Of a stretch of 64,000 bases of DNA, positions 1 to 11,350 are shown piece after piece; positions within the stretch are counted from its first letter, which is position 1; every line of letters begins with the position of its first letter. Position numbers and translations under genes: made by a program. The notes below the pieces were generated by a model, which was given only the letters and a program-made list of their open reading frames with translations, did not search any database and was not told the DNA's origin. This DNA comes from Ixodes scapularis (taxonomy: Eukaryota; Arthropoda; Arachnida; Ixodida; Ixodidae): contig NW_024609857.1 in NCBI RefSeq assembly GCF_016920785.2, forward strand, positions 12,686,716 through 12,750,715, in the 5' to 3' direction.

Positions 1-651
1 CAGTCTCAAGAACTTATTCTACGTATGACGATTTCGTGAGGTATGATCTTAGTACCGCAGATTTATATTTGCTGTCGAGAACGGTTATAACCAAGTCAAA
101 TGGAATCGAAAATCACTTTGATATATCCGCTATTTCGTTATAACCGAACTTCGGTTACAACAAAGTGCAAAAGGGAATGGGAAATCGTGAACGCTTCGCT
201 GTAGCCGCTATTGTTGTTATGACCGACTTCGTTATAACCGGTTTCGACAGTAACACGTAATACAATACCCGATGTCGCAGACGCACCGCTCACACATCAT
301 ACGAAAGACACGGAGTTGATTGCAGACAGGATGACAGAATTATCTGTGCCTCAAGCATGATCGAAGCACTTTTTTTTTTCACGTTTGCTTCGAACATGTC
401 TGCCGACAGTTTTTGTATGACCAATGTGACTGGACCGTCACACATTATAAGGTCGGCTTCACGCGTTTGCGACTGCATACGACCAGTGTTGTACGAAACG
501 GCGTTCCTGGAACGCGTTCCTGCTAGGAGGAACGAAGGAACCCCCACGGTTCCATATTGCATTTGTGGAACTGGACCGTAATTAACTCGTTGCGCTTTCA
601 CGGCAATGGAAAAAGAAACGGCGTTCATTTTGCGTTAACATTAAAATCCCC
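1..651. other. Non-coding; imperfect TTATAACC units at 83-240
   Basis: GGTTATAACC (83), GTTATAACCG (137) and GTTATAACCG (231) are irregularly spaced, and the block ends in TTTCGACAGTA at about 251. Similar wording marks the ends of some pogo/Tc1-type elements, but no second end or coding sequence is visible. 250-651 shows nothing assignable. Confidence 0.35.
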
Positions 652-848
652 TTGACGAAAACACGGCGGTGTCATTCGTTTGTAAGCACCGGGAGAGAGT
701 AAGAAAGTAGGAGGGTGGCGCGTGCGGCGCTCCCATTGGTCGGAAACGCTGCCGCCAGCCCGCGTCACTTTCTCCCTCTCTTCTCAGCGCTGACAAACTG
801 ACAGACACCGCCGAGTTTTCGTCAAAACGAGCACTTTCGTTTTCGTCA
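652..848 (-). mobile_element. TIR MITE, copy 1
   Basis: Terminal inverted repeats of about 22 bp, TTGACGAAAACACGGCGGTG at the left (652) and its near-perfect inverse ending at 825, enclose 130 bp. A diverged copy in opposite orientation lies at 10100-10287, including the internal GTAAGCACCGGGAGAGAG and GCTCCCATTGG blocks. No coding capacity. Confidence 0.65.
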
Positions 849-1100
849 GCCACGCCCCCAGCTGGCGCAGAGTCAGACAGGAGGAGGCGCCGGGCAGCAT
901 CTCCTAGAGATAACAAAGCTAGCCGTAGTGCTGAACGAGATGGCGTCATCAGAGAAGGCCAACGCTGGACAAAGATGGGAAACGAGCGCTGCGTCAGCGC
1001 GGTTTTGTTATGTAGGAGGTGTTGCCGCGCAGCGCGGTGGAATGCGGGCGTATTGCCGCTCTGTCGTCGCCGGTTGTTCTTCACCAAGGGCGTACCAACC

Positions 1101-1286
1101 GGGGGGGGGGGGGGGAAGGCTTGCCCCCTCCCCAGTTCTCGGAGTGGGGGGGGGCAAGCCATGTGTTTTGCCCCCCCCCCCCTCCCGCCCCCTGAAACAG
1201 CCGCCACTGGGCAGGGCAAACACTGGCCGGCGGGGCCCAAGGGATACCGAGAGTACCGCCCCCCGGCACGGGGGGGGGGGGGGGGG
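1101..1286. repeat. G/C-tract cluster with hairpin
   Basis: Runs of 15 G (1101), 9 G (1146), 12 C (1171) and 17 G (1270) occur within 190 bp. GGCTTGCCCCCTCCCC at about 1118-1133 pairs with the G-run plus GCAAGCC ending at 1160. Overlapping long reading frames in this block are produced by the tracts and are not taken as genes. Confidence 0.6.
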
Positions 1287-2216
1287 TGGAGAGAGTTTGA
1301 ATCTGGTCTGTCCCCCCACTCAAAAGCAAGTAGGTACGTCACTGTTCTCCGCTCTGGGTTTCAGTAGTAGTGGTGCGTGGGCTGTGATGTGTGTGTGTGT
1401 AGTTAAAACGATGCACACGGTTCCCTCCCCGAGTAATATGAATGTGGTTCTTTCCACGAGTGATATGAATGATCGTATCCAATGGCGTCAACGTATTTTG
1501 ACAGGCAGAGTATAGAAAAGGAGTGAAAAAAATTACAGGAATACTCATTGATAGATTCTTAGGGAATACGTTAGCATCACCCTTGGGAAACGCCATACAC
1601 ATCCCCCTTTGGGAAACGTTAATACTGATCCCGTAACGATGCCAAAAAGAGGCAGCCAAAGTAGAGGACGCAAAAGAAAAAACCTAAACAGAAATGTTAA
1701 GGGGTCCGCGTTTTTATTTTATTTCAAAAGGGGAAACACTAAAATGGTATAAAAACAATAACTTTACGAAGAGCAGGATCACGTTAATTCTTTGTTACCT
1801 ATTTTGAGATTTATTTTGTGGGGTCCTCGCTTTCCCAAGTGTAGCGCTCGCCGGTGTATGTAATGAAACGGTGTTACAAGAATAAGCTTTGTTCCTGGGA
1901 TAATCTCCGTTATGCAAAGAATACTTGCATGGTGCACGTAAGTTACGCGCTTTGGCTGCGAGAGGGCAGGACCTCTGGTCCGGAGATGCGTTTTGATAGC
2001 ATAAATATACTATCCTATATATAGGATTGCGCCTAAAAATTGAGCGTTTTCTCGAAACGCTGTAAAATGATGCGCGTGCTTTATATTCTGATAAAGTGGT
2101 TTTCGAAGATGTCCAGAAAGGCTATACCAAAACAGTCTTTTGAATTTACTAATTAAAAAGTTGAACTCTAAAATAATTAAGGCACTTATAATATCGCACG
2201 TTATTATTTCCAATGT

Positions 2217-2320
2217 GTTAAAACACCTGAGATTGGTGGAGAACAAACCTCGAAACAACTTGAAACAACAACTTTTGGTTGTTTCAAGGTTTTTTAACAC
2301 CCAGTCTCAGGTGTTTTAAC
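2217..2320. mobile_element. Short foldback element
   Basis: GTTAAAACACCTGAGA at 2217 has its exact inverse ending at 2320. A nested inverted pair inside (CTTGAAACAAC with GTTGTTTCAAG) gives a 104-bp almost fully foldable unit. Confidence 0.6.
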
Positions 2321-2551
2321 ATAATGGCAAAGTTACACCAGCTGGCCTGCGCCCTCAGTGTTTTCGTTATCATTTCGTCATTACTTATCGTTATCAAACG
2401 TTATTAATAATATCAAACGTCATAATAAAAAAAACAATAGTGCGTCAGCTTTTTGTTGTTCTTTTTTGGCGTGTAATCCGTATTTTTCTTAGGAACGATT
2501 CGGCTCGCGTTTTGCGAAACACCCCGTATATCACTGGAAGCATCATTAAGT

Positions 2552-2760
2552 CGGCGGCCGAGTGGGCTAGCGCACAGCAGCTCGGACGGAGCACGTGGAG
2601 CGAAAGCTCGCGCTGCAGAACCCAGGAATCCTGGGTTCAAACACCACCCCTGCCCGTTTCGATCTGGATGAGCCTCGCATCGGCGCACGGTCGTGTATCC
2701 CTACAGCGTGGCGCACGTTAAAGACCCCAGGCTAGCGGCTGTACCGCGCTGGCTAAATTG
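2552..2760 (+). mobile_element. tRNA-derived SINE (type II tRNA-like head)
   Basis: The head has a Leu/Ser-type A box (GGCCGAGTGGGCTAG, about 2556-2570) and a B box (GGGTTCAAACACC, about 2633-2645), the longer spacing expected of a type II tRNA. A tRNA-unrelated body follows, containing GGATGAGCCTCGCATCGG and GCGCACGTTAAAGACCCCAG. The body matches a second, diverged copy at 23222-23315 from the B-box region onward, which supports a dispersed Pol III retroposon. Tick genomes are known to carry SINEs of this type (Ruka in Rhipicephalus); membership of that family is not shown here. Confidence 0.7.
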
Positions 2761-2894
2761 CTCATCAACAGCTGAGAGACAAGTCGCCAGTTAAGGCAGA
2801 CTGACCTCAAGCTGTATCAACCTACCCACAAACACAGTAACACTGCGTGTAATCGCGCAGTCTTTTCGATTCTCTCAACTCTAAGTGTCACTAC

Positions 2895-3075
2895 TTTGAG
2901 CACGCATTGAACCCGAGGGTTGCGTCGGCGTTCGGCGTGAACTCGGCTCGGCTTGTACCGAGAACGAGTATGACGTCAGCGCTCGGCGCGGACTCAGATC
3001 CAATCGCACGCTCCGTTCCCAAAGAATGGCGACAATGAACGTTGCTCGATGGACGTTCCAAAAAGGGGTTTATTA
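2895..3075 (+). repeat. Unclassified dispersed repeat, copy 1
   Basis: The order GCGTCGGCGTTCGGCG, ACTC(A/G)GATC, AATGGCGAC(A/C)..., GTTGCT(C/A)GATGG, then TTCCAAAAAGG is shared with copies near 22730-22910 and 39722-39870. Boundaries are approximate; no TIR or coding motif is evident. Confidence 0.5.
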
Positions 3076-3362
3076 GCGCGACAACAACCAATCAGTCTTG
3101 AGCTGTTCTGCTCGTTTGAGAACACGGTTTTTGAGGGCTAGGTGCAGTTACGCGATTGACGCAGCAGCGTCAGGAAACACGTTTTAGTCTTGAGAGGAGC
3201 GTTTGTCGTTTTGCGCTTCAGTGAACACAAGGCCCTAAACTTCTTCGAAACACTGCCCACCTACTCGCATTACGTCGTGCCCGCCTGAACCGACAATCCA
3301 TCTCCGATCCGAAAGCAGCGTGCGGCAGTGGAATCGGCACGCCTCACCGTTCGAAGGCGTGT

Positions 3363-3442
3363 CGTCCACACAACAAAACAACAGCAGCAGCAGTAGCACC
3401 AACAAGAACAACAGCAACAAAAACAACAAGAACAACAACAAG
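3363..3442 (+). repeat. AAC/CAG-rich microsatellite
   Basis: An interrupted (CAA)/(CAG) tract of about 80 bp. The long reading frames crossing it are low complexity (poly-Asn/Ser, or Leu/Cys on the other strand) and are not supported as genes. Confidence 0.7.
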
Positions 3443-4125
3443 GAATTATATATTTTAGCACGGCCGGACTGGGTATCGCGCGCGCGGGAGTCCAGCCCGG
3501 CCGCGATTTCAGCACAGTCGCCGGTGAGGTTTCTCCAGAACAAGAAAAACCAGTGCCCGCAAAGCTCGCGAGAGGTCGGACTTGTAAAGCGACGAAATTG
3601 TCGGCTTGACGCTGCTCGCGCTTTTCGTGAGTTTTCTTCAGCTTTCTTCCTTCCTATCCCCCGTTGGTTCGCAGCCCCAGCACCAGGGGCGCTCTCTCTT
3701 ATTCTGCGCGCTAGAGTGCCTAGATCACGGAGTGTCTCCAATTCCTCGATTGGGGTCACGTGGTTTATTGATCGTCTCCAAGCATCTCCGCCTCTGCGCC
3801 CCTTTTTCCCCCTCGCGTGACGACAACGCAGCGCATGCGCACTTGGAACCAATCTGCGCAAGTGGCGTCCGCCATTAAATTGCAAACCTCCACGGTTTGA
3901 GTTGCCCTCTCTCAGCGCTGATTCCTGCGCCTGGAATAATAATAATAATATTAAGAAAGAAAAAAAAAACAAAAAAAAACATGGCGGGCATTGAACACCC
4001 GCGTCTCAGCAACGCCGGGCCTCCTTTTACTTTCCGGTGTGCTCTTGTGCCGGCCCAGCTGCTACGCGGGCCACTAAGTAAGCGGAAAGCCCGAGATAAT
4101 CGCCTCGACGTACGCTTAGTTCCCC

Positions 4126-4240
4126 CCCTAAGCTGACAGTGCGGCGGAAGCTACGCGCTCGCCCGACCAATCAGACACTTCCATTTCATCACGTGACCCC
4201 CCTCCCCCCTTCCCTCCCGCTCTCCACGCGCGGGTATGCG
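4126..4240 (+). repeat. Arm of the AGCTGACAGTGCGG foldback family
   Basis: AGCTGACAGTGCGGCGGAAG at 4131 and the following GACCAATCAGACACTTCCAT resemble the right arm (inverted) of the foldback at 12653-12832. Only one arm is present here. Confidence 0.5.
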
Positions 4241-4951
4241 CGGGAGCGCGATGACGTGGAGAAAGATGGACGTATGACTAGTACGGCGAGTGCGTAACTC
4301 CCTCCAGCACCACACTGTCGGCTTAGTTTCTTTTTCTTCTTATTATTATTTTATAGCAGCGCACAACCCACCTCAGGCAAGAGAAGGCCGGGCCGAAAAC
4401 GTGCACCATTTTCGTTTAAAGGAAACCGACTTGGAACCCAACGCTTTTCTTTTTTTTTTTTTTTTTTTTTTTGCGATGTGGCATGAGGGAAGTGATCTCA
4501 TGACGTCAATTTAGCATGCTTCCGAGAATGCAGTTGCTACTTGGTATCTTTTTGGTGAAGACACGTTCGCTGCCTAAAGAGGTCGGCCCTGTGGTGCACT
4601 TTTTTAGACGCAGCAGGTGAAACTGCGTCAGGGGATCTAAAACTAACGGCGGCTTATGTGAGCCGTAAAACGTATACCTCTGTCCGAAAAAAAAAAAAAT
4701 TGACGAATGAAAGCACGCTGAACGCTGAACGCTGACGCTAGCATCCACAGCATTAGAGTGGATTTAGAGACATCGTTTTGTGAGTTCGCTGTTAATTTGC
4801 CTAATCCTGGAATACTATACGAATTTCCGGTTCATACAGTGTGGCCAGAAAATAAAAAAAAAACAGTGTTTTTTTTAATATTTTTATTTAAACAAAGAAA
4901 TAAAAAAGGATTATTGGACAAGAATATTATGGTACCTTAGGGACCACATTC

Positions 4952-5220
4952 TCAGCAGATTTCGAAGTGGTCGCCCTAAGCGTAGATGCATAGCCCCAGG
5001 CGCGTCTCGCCATTTTCGACAATGGGCCGCAGCTTCCCCGCCGTGATTCGGTCCCACTCCCGGAGCAGCGATTGCTTCAGTGACCCCAAACATTTGTGGC
5101 GCGTAGCACAAAACCTGGGCTCCAAAACATCCCAAAGGCTGTAGTCCATGGGGCTGAGATCCGTAAAACTAGAAAGGTTTTCGTCTGTGAAGTGTGTATA
5201 GACATTTTTCCTGTACTCTC
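4952..5220 (-). pseudogene. Mariner/Tc1 transposase, C-terminal part with internal deletion
   Basis: The frame reads through a catalytic-type FTDE (5180-5191), jumps almost at once to DLSPMDYSLW, the segment around the third catalytic acidic residue, and continues with SLLREWDRI, ending in an in-frame stop before GDHFEIC. In intact relatives roughly 80-100 residues separate FTDE from the PMDYSLW segment, so the catalytic core is deleted. It lies below the N-terminal fragment on the same strand, in the expected order. Confidence 0.7.
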
Positions 5221-5591
5221 GTCCCCAGGCACCTAATAGGCGTATCCGGTATGGGCGACAAGAAAATCATAAAACGTTTCAACCTGTAAATAGTAAACAA
5301 ATAGAAAGAAGGCAAAACGAGAATGTGTGACGGTTACGCTTATATCCTAAATGTCTTCTATTGGCGTGGCGACGGCAAAACAGTGTTTTTGGCCATACTG
5401 GAAGTGACGACAATTCAAGATGGCGGCGCCCTCGTGAAAAGGGTCCATGCGTTCACAGCGCGTATCTGCGGCCCGGCGTTCAAGTTGGCATCATCTTTGA
5501 ACCCGGGCTCGATCGCTGGTTTTCGTTTATGAGTAGGTGAACTTTTTGATGCTTGTGGGGTTTGAGTTCCAGCTTGTCGCACCGATTCACG

Positions 5592-5860
5592 TTAGATTCC
5601 GGTATCACGAGCGAATTTTCCCACAGAGACCCTCGGATTTCTCTTGACTCGCTTCCGGATGATCTGACGGTTGGCTGAGGTGTTCACAGAGCGCTTTCTT
5701 CCTCTTCCGGGGCGGTCGTCTTCGTGACTGAGCTCGTGGAAACGCTTCATGGCATCAGACATGGTTTGGCGAGAAACCTTGAGCAATTGAACAATTTCAC
5801 AGTGACGAAGACCTTGACGAAACAGCTCCAAAACAGTAGCATGTGTGTTTACATTCTGAA
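5592..5860 (-). pseudogene. Mariner/Tc1 transposase, N-terminal DNA-binding part
   Basis: About 80 codons encode the N-terminal helix-turn-helix of a Tc1/mariner transposase, starting at about VLELFRQGL and running through a GRGRKRSV linker to KRNPRVSVGKFARD. The family uses this region to bind its terminal repeats. The frame stops at 5592; further similarity (LELKPHKHQK) continues in another frame below that point, so there is a frameshift. No ATG opens the frame. At its upper edge (about 5850) a pyrimidine-rich stretch ending in CAG resembles a 3' splice site, probably by chance. Confidence 0.65.
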
Positions 5861-6670
5861 GAACATAAAAGTTAAAAAAAAAAGATCATTACGAAAAGAA
5901 AAATGTTTCTAGTACAAAAACGATCACCGAATTTAAATAGGACATTCTTTTTTTACGAATATGTAAATCACTATTGCTAGGAGGCTCTAAAGTTTGTACT
6001 ATTTTTTTTTCTGGTTCAGGGAGGACCTTCACCCCTCGCCCTCTCCAGCGCTGTGAAGCAGCCCTGTAAAAATGAAAGAATAAACCAAGAGTCGCCTCGA
6101 AACACGTAATTAAATACAGCAGACTCATTCAGTGCACCGAGCAAGGTCAAATTTCAGTTACATAAATGATGTTTGCACGTGAGAGAATAATACCGACCAC
6201 TCCACCAGGCCAACAAACGGTTTGTGAAATCTGTGCTGACTCGAGTGCAATATTCATGCGACCCGAAGTAATAAACGAATAATCAGTTCTGCCTGAATTC
6301 ACAGAAGAGTCACAGCGATAGCTGGGACACCTCATCGGACCGTAACAAATCATTATTTATTTTGCAGGAAACATGTACCAACCCTTTGATGTCCTTGTGA
6401 TGTTGCGTCGCAAATGTCTGTTCGCAGAGTGTATCATTAAATTCTTTTATACATACAAAAGCCCCCCAGCGGACAAGGCGTGAAACTCAGGTGGCGTGAT
6501 GCAATGTCGCTACAACAGCGGTCGTCTAGTGTACGCTGCGCGAGACTCATACGCGCAGGTGCCCTCGACGACACATGCAGTTCATTAGGCGGCAAGTGTA
6601 AGCAGATGGAAAGTTAAACCATCAAGCATAGTTTCTTTTTTTTTTTTTTAAATATAGCTAGCGATGATCA

Positions 6671-6861
6671 GGGGTGCTATGTTGCGCTTTTTGGACTCCC
6701 AGGAGACTAGGGAGAGGGAAGTGACGTCAACAACGCAGCAAATGCAGATTGGATGTTGACCCTTTCTTCTGTCAACATCCAATCTGCGTTTGCTCTAGTC
6801 GTTGACGTCACTTCCTTCTTCCAAGTCTCCTGGGAGTGCAAAAAGCGCAACATAGCACCCC
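6671..6861. mobile_element. Palindromic MITE, 191 bp
   Basis: GGGGTGCTATGTTGCGCTTT at 6671 is inverted at the end (6861). The arms continue inward through CCCAGGAGACT, GTGACGTCAAC and CAGATTGGATGTTGAC, meeting at a loop of about 11 bp, so nearly the whole unit folds. Confidence 0.75.
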
Positions 6862-7358
6862 AGGTACCATATGATATGATATTGTTATTGGGATCGTGCA
6901 GCACCTAACAGTCGCGCAAAGTGTTCCGACATGCCGTCACCGAGTGCGACAAAAGTCCGCTTCTATTTTATGCAACAAGTGCCAAGTGTTCTTCTTGGGC
7001 CGTGAGCCTTAAGTGCTGTGCAAAAGGGGATACGTACTTCATAACACTTAAAGCGACGCTTCTCCGCAATACGAGGTAAAAGTTGAAGTCCAGCAGACTT
7101 TTTTCTGTTTGGCCATCCACCAGGCAACACCGCGAGTTTCCTCCTCGATTCCTCTGCTTTTCTGCGACGTCGGTACTCGTCAGACGTGACGTCACACCAT
7201 TGGTGTGCCTGTGGCCGACCCATCTTTCCTGCCGCGCCCTCGTATCCTTTCCCTTACCATATTCGGGACTAGTACAGCAGCGAAGGCCTAGAGCGATTGA
7301 CTGACCGCCAACAGAGCATGTGGGTGGTGGCTGTCCGGATCCACGTGATGAGCATGCC

Positions 7359-7520
7359 CTATAGTCCGTTGCAACTCAAGAAGGTAGGGCGAGGGAAAGG
7401 AAGGCCGGTGAGGAGGAAGCAGACATAAAGAAGGACTCTCCTCTCCAGCGTTTCGTCTGCTTTTTCCTCCCCAGCCTTCTTTTCCCTCGCCCTACCTTCT
7501 TGAGCTGTAACTTACTATAG
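7359..7520. mobile_element. Foldback MITE with purine-rich arms, 162 bp
   Basis: CTATAGTCCGTTGCAACTCA at 7359 is inverted (ending CTATAG at 7520) with a few changes. The arms continue as AAGAAGGTAGGGCGAGGG and its complement. Confidence 0.7.
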
Positions 7521-10099
7521 ACAAACTCCTGTTTACAAGCAAACCGGAGCGCCCCTAGCGGACGCTAGCGGCGCCGCGCATGCGCGATGGAGTGTGGGCA
7601 AGAAGCTCGCAGTCGCCCATAAACAGACCATTGAAATGGGATGTAATCGGCGTCGGTGTGAGTCCCCCTGCCCCTTTTCGAGTTCGAATGGTTGATTCTA
7701 CGTCTTCCTGGCAATGCCTGCTATACTTGAGCGGCCTCAGCGAAATTACCGAGGCTCGTTACACCGCAAAACTTCGCGTGAATAATGTGACATGCGGCGA
7801 TTCATTCCTCGTGGACGCCGCAGAATCTACGCTACAGCCTGATTCGCATGATGAGATTTTGCTCGCTATATTGAGTCGTAACGTTGCTCGGGCTGCGAAA
7901 GCGTGAATCGTAGCTGAGATGGTTGACGTCAATACTGAAAATCGAAAGCAGAATAGGACCAAATGAATCCGGCATAACAAGGCGGTGATGGCCACTGGCA
8001 ACAATTAACATCTCCTTGTAACTTCTGTTTACACCGAGACTACTTACCCCAACCAACCTTCAAACTTAAGTCTTCTAGAACAGGACTTAGTTCTTATCGC
8101 AATTACTGAGTCAACGTTTTTGATCTACAGACCGCTCTAGTTTGAACGAGCAGACGACAAGCAAAAGCATTTGAAAGATCAACGACAGTTAGGACAATCA
8201 GGCGGGCTTTTGAACTTGGACTCACGTAACGTAGTCCGCGACTGGTCCACACAACTTGGTGGTGTTTCCGCGCTCATGTTGGAACAAAACAAATAGATCT
8301 TACGACCACAAGTATCTGTGAATTCAACCCAAAGTGCTTCCCGCACAAGCAATCGTGGTACGACGACGTCTGGCTTTCCTTCTCCAAGGCCGCTATCCAC
8401 GTTCTCGGACGAACCGAGCCGGCAGAAAACACATAAAAACTGACCGTCAAAACTTACTCGACTCTTTTGGTACAGCCCCAGTCGCGGCGTTTTGACAAGA
8501 AGGCAGGTTTTTTTCTGGTTTCTTTCAAAACGACGCAGGGATGCACGTCTCGCATGGTGACTTCCGCCCACAGCCCCAGACCGGAAGTGCGCCCGACGCG
8601 CCACCACCACGCCGGGTTCGTGTATCGATCTTTTTTACGGCAAACGCCACCAGGTGGTGCTCCAGTCTTTGACGTACATGACGACCCAGATCATGACGCC
8701 CCAGAAGCTCCGAGATCTGCTAAAATGATTCGAGTATTCTTGTAAACCAACCTGCCTCCTCCAAGATGTAATATTGCACAGCCGAAGGCAGTCGTTAAAT
8801 TTCTTTGTTGTTCGTGTAGCATTTATGCTTTCTAGCACTGGTGACGTAAGCAAGCTCAATAGGCTTGCAAAAATGATGCGGCCGGAAGTCGCTTGGGACG
8901 CAAGCGGCAGTTCAGATTTGTACACCGCAAAAGGGTCTATAGACTCCATACTTCCATGAAGAACGCAAGTTAACTTTGGCAAAAAAAAAAAATCTTGACC
9001 ACCGGGGGAAAAAAACAAACAAAAAAAAAAAAACACGGACGGAAGCGGACCGCCGCACACCATATGGCGAAGTTGTATGACTTCACGCGTTTTTGAAATC
9101 TACTGTTTGGACAGCAGCTTAGTTGGAGTGGCTAGGCGTTTTGAAACTCCTCATCGAAATGCGAAGATTAATAATGTGCTTTGCAATAGTTGTGTAGATA
9201 TATCTTAAGCCAGCTTGACGGTTTATTAAGGGCCTATTAAATAAATGACAGCTGGAGCCGCTCTTTGGTAGGGCACTCGCTTCACGATCAGCCGACCGAT
9301 GAAAGCCTGGCAGTGAACCCTGGCGACGGCGGCGGCAGATTTTTGTAACTTTCTTTTTCAAGCATTTGGCGATATGTACGACTGACGCCCCACAACGCCC
9401 GACATAACCTAGAGGGGGACGAAGAGCAGATAACAGCAATCGCTATAAAGCAGATCAGCAAGCCAATTCAGTCTGTTTACCCGCACAAAAATAGGTAGCG
9501 TATTGTTGTTTCGTTACCAATTAAACATTACTCGTGCAGTGATTGAAAGCGGAAATGTACTTCAATTTTCAACTATTTCTGTGCAATGTAGCGTAGGGAC
9601 TTGAGGAGAAACCCTCGGACATAAAGTTGATCCTGCGTGTGAGATGATGGCAGTTGGCGGAGTTTTCTCATCCCCCCAATTGTCAAGACGTAACGCGGGA
9701 AGTATGACCTCCGCGACATCCTTCATAGTCTGCTTCTTTGTTAGCTCAACTCAGCAGAGTAAAGCAGCTCCAGTCAGGCCTTACACCTATACCAGGGTGC
9801 ACGCCAGGGTTCACTATTAAACTCAAAGTTTCGCTCAATACGAGTGTTGGATTTCCTTGTAGAGGGTGTCCATGAGAAAAGAGAACCGTGTTCGTCGGCC
9901 CGCAGGAAACTATGAATCGCAGAAAGCTCAAACTCGGTGAGATTGTGAAGCTAGCTGTTAGTGGGGAACGCGAAAGTTTGAGAACATGACGTTACCGGGA
10001 TGAAAAGTTAACTGAGGAAGACTAAAGTTCTTGAAGAGTCGGCGTCCACCTAAGACTAATATCGGAAAAAGAAGAACTCCGCGTCAGCTGTGCGCGTGA

Positions 10100-10287
10100 C
10101 TTTGACGAAAACGAAGGTGCTCGTTTTGACGAAAACCCGGCGGCGTCTGTCAGTTTGGCCAGCGCCGGGAAGAGAGGGAGAAATTTACGCGGGCTGAAGG
10201 CAGCGTTTCGCGCCAATGGGAGCGCCGCACGCGCCATCCTCCTCCTTTCTTTTTCTCTCCCGGTGCTTACAAACGAACGACACCGCC
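10100..10287 (+). mobile_element. TIR MITE, copy 2 (related to 652-848)
   Basis: TTGACGAAAACCCGGCGGCG (10126) through GACACCGCC (10287) reads as the reverse complement of the element at 652-848, with roughly 80-90 percent similarity by eye. Its right terminal repeat is truncated after GACACCGCC. Confidence 0.65.
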
Positions 10288-11059
10288 ATGTCACCAAGAC
10301 AGAAAACATGGTTTTCTTTCTTGCTGACATGTTTTGCGTCCTTGAACCTATAGAGACGTAAAGGCCCTGTTGCACTGAGGCGACACTTATGCTCTATCCG
10401 GCAGTACGAGGAAATCGTGTTGCCGGCGACTCTGTCACATCGGGGCAACAACAGTCGGACACCATGTTGCTGTCGCCCGACAACCGTGTTGACCGATTTG
10501 TTGTACGACCACCCTGTCACAGCGCGCTGACGGTGGGGAAAACACGGGGAACACTCCGCTATCTTGATTGCTGCTTATACTTCGTTCGTGTACGGCGCGG
10601 AGTTGCTGGAAATGTGACTCTAGATAGTGCTAGTGCGTTCAGAGGGCTGGAAAATACCACGGGACGACATGAACCAGTGACTGTGATTATAAAACTTGAT
10701 ACGGGCAGTATTTTCCACCCTTTATTTTAACAAAATGCTCTTCATTCGCTGACAAAGCAGATAGCCCTAGCAGAGGAAAGTAAGATCGCTGATAATTTTT
10801 TGGGTTACGCCAGCGTATTAGGTGTTTTTCTCCGGTTCTTTCTTTTGCGAAATTCCAATTTCTACTGTAAAATTGAGTTAAAACTGGCAGTACCCCAAGC
10901 CGTCTTTCATACCGTTTAGTATTGAGCTGAACTGACAGTGCTTAAAAACTGCTTCACCGACAGGATCGGCCTTTATAACAAACGGTGGAATAAATATTTT
11001 CCAAGGCTGTCCTTTTGCCTATGGCCTGCTATGTGATCGCTTCATTCCCCAAAACGTCC

Positions 11060-11350
11060 TCGGCATCGCCGTCAGCATAACCGCGCGTTGCATTATGGGA
11101 CTTTTTCGATAATGACGTCACGAGGTTCACGAGTGACGTTACGAAGGTCACAGGTGAAGGTCGCGACGAAGGTCACGACCCTCACAGTGACCTTCACGAG
11201 GCCTTCACGAGTGACGTCGCGAGGGAGGAAGAGGAAGGAGGAGGAGGAGGGGCGGCATACCCTTTTTTTCGTACGCTCCCTTCCTCATCCTCAAGAGCTT
11301 CTTTCTAATTAGGCATTACAGAGAATTGTAAACGTCTTTCATTTTTTCTT
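11060..11350 (+). mobile_element. GCGTTGCATTATGG TIR family, copy 1
   Basis: Contains ACCGCGCGTTGCATTATGGG (11081) and ends with CTCAAGAGCTTCTTTCTAAT and GTAAACGTCTTTCATTTTTT. The middle is filled by variable GTGACCTTCACGA/GTCACGA units instead of the CTAAATTTAG units of the copy at 30008. It lacks a clear left terminal repeat. Confidence 0.65.

Larger units (their letters stand above)
4837..5860 (-). mobile_element. Rearranged Tc1/mariner-family transposon relic
   Basis: The interval contains both ends of a mariner-type transposase on the minus strand. A terminal-repeat-like CAGTGTGGCC at 4837 is directly preceded by a TA dinucleotide, the Tc1/mariner target. A second similar end in inverted orientation (GGCCATACTG) stops at 5400, between the two coding halves, which suggests two overlapping copies or an internal rearrangement. 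The outer right end is not identified. No autonomous function is possible. Confidence 0.65.

Noticed and set aside
641..1342. 233-codon minus-strand frame and several overlapping frames
   Set aside because: It runs across the MITE at 652-848 and the G/C-tract cluster; poly-Pro/Gly composition explains the openness on both strands.
3235..3972. 245-codon minus-strand frame
   Set aside because: Much of it is low-complexity Leu/Cys translated from the CAA/CAG microsatellite, and other frames are open over the same DNA; no domain is visible.
9265..9345. tRNA-like phrase (TTTGGTAGGGCACTCGCTTC) and GCGACGGCGGCGGCAGATTT, considered as a third SINE
   Set aside because: A and B boxes are too degenerate and no second copy was seen in the window.
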